Source: JACVRW01 sp034664105
GTDB lineage: Bacteria > Actinomycetota > Thermoleophilia > Solirubrobacterales > Thermoleophilaceae
Reading direction: 5' to 3'
NCBI GenBank assembly: GCA_034664105.1
Contig: JAXDIH010000246.1
Span: 1 to 14,465, forward strand
DNA: 14,465 nt
Part shown: positions 14,149-14,465 of the stretch, piece by piece
Layout: each line of letters begins with the position of its first letter
How positions within the stretch are numbered: position 1 is the first letter of the stretch
The notes under the pieces: model-generated
Databases searched by the model: none
Seen by the model: the letters and a program-made list of their open reading frames with translations, nothing else
What the model was told of the DNA's origin: nothing
Position numbers and translations under genes: made by a program

Positions 14149-14465
14149 GTGGACCTGCCCGCGGCTCGACCCGACGACGTCCTTTCGCAGCCCACCCGAG
14201 CCCGTCTCTTCAACCTCCTCGGCGCGCTCGGACGCCCCGCGTCGACCGACGAGCTGGCCCGGGAACTGGGCCTGCACCCCAACGGCGTGCGCATCCACCT
14301 CGAGCGCCTGCTCGAGGCTGGACTCGTGCTCCGGGGCCGCGCGCCGCAGCCGCGCGGTCGCCCCCGCGACGAGTGGTCGGTCTCGGCCGACGCCGAGCCG
14401 GGCGGCGCCCCGCCGCGGGCCTACGACGACCTGTCGCGCTGGCTCGCTCGGGCCACGCCCCCTCG
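14149..14465 (+). CDS. Winged-helix transcriptional regulator, N-terminal part only
   Basis: About 105 residues are visible before the right edge. An ArsR-like winged helix is clear: helix PTRARLFNLLGAL (about 15-27), helix-turn-helix ASTDELARELGLHPNGVRIH (about 31-50), recognition helix to LERLLEAGLV, and a basic wing rich in Arg, Pro and Gly (about 62-75) ending DEWSV. This layout is common in high-GC actinobacterial regulators, some of which carry C-terminal Fe-S or ligand domains (SufR-like). Here that part lies outside the window. The start is GTG 14149, seven or so bases after the predicted transcription start and without a ribosome site. A regulatory role over the ferredoxin-reductase cluster is inferred from divergence alone. 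Confidence 0.75.
   Translation, partial: MDLPAARPDDVLSQPTRARLFNLLGALGRPASTDELARELGLHPNGVRIHLERLLEAGLVLRGRAPQPRGRPRDEWSVSADAEPGGAPPRAYDDLSRWLARATPP

Noticed and set aside
14092..14298. Upstream extension of the ferredoxin frame
   Set aside because: The added residues match no ferredoxin and overlap the regulator gene; GTG 14091 has a ribosome site and the conserved N-terminus.

Overview
The window is GC-rich DNA with many GTG and TTG starts, 1- to 4-base gene overlaps and an actinobacterial-type 7Fe ferredoxin. This suggests a high-GC actinobacterium, possibly class Thermoleophilia (Solirubrobacterales); the class-level guess is an inference from overall resemblance. Coding density is high, no gap exceeds 300 bases, and I see no tRNA, rRNA, CRISPR array or insertion sequence.

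Region 1 (1-9771) is a sugar or nucleoside uptake and catabolism locus. A ROK-family repressor, cut by the left edge, is read leftward. Facing it across a 156-base regulatory gap is a tightly packed rightward operon of eight genes: a tagatose/psicose-3-epimerase-like TIM-barrel protein, an L-rhamnose-isomerase-type (RhaI) sugar isomerase, a nucleoside hydrolase, a lipoprotein substrate-binding protein, two non-identical RbsC-type permeases, a double-domain RbsA-type ATPase and an aldo/keto reductase. A strong hairpin at 9740-9771 closes the operon. The four enzyme families all normally act on unphosphorylated sugars, and no sugar kinase or aldolase lies in the window. The simplest reading is import of an N-glycoside or rare sugar, release of the free sugar by the hydrolase, then isomerisation, epimerisation and redox conversion. 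The exact substrate cannot be read from sequence. The gap carries a sigma70-like promoter, a perfect 14-base palindrome, a tandem CAGCGCTG repeat at a 10-base period, and a 13-codon leader frame that overlaps the first gene by four bases.

Region 2 (9786-11303, leftward) is a secreted alpha/beta hydrolase with a clear signal peptide, its own strong ribosome binding site and a plausible promoter. It converges on the sugar operon.

Region 3 (11399-14091, leftward) is a three-gene cluster: a 7Fe ferredoxin, a stand-alone cyclodeaminase/cyclohydrolase (FTCD C-domain) protein and a ferredoxin-dependent siroheme reductase. The reductase has the K-x-K siroheme-site pair of sulfite reductases rather than the K-x-N pair of plant-type nitrite reductases, so assimilatory sulfite reduction is favoured, with the ferredoxin as probable electron donor. 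Divergent from the ferredoxin is the start of a winged-helix regulator (14149 to the right edge, truncated), which may control the cluster.
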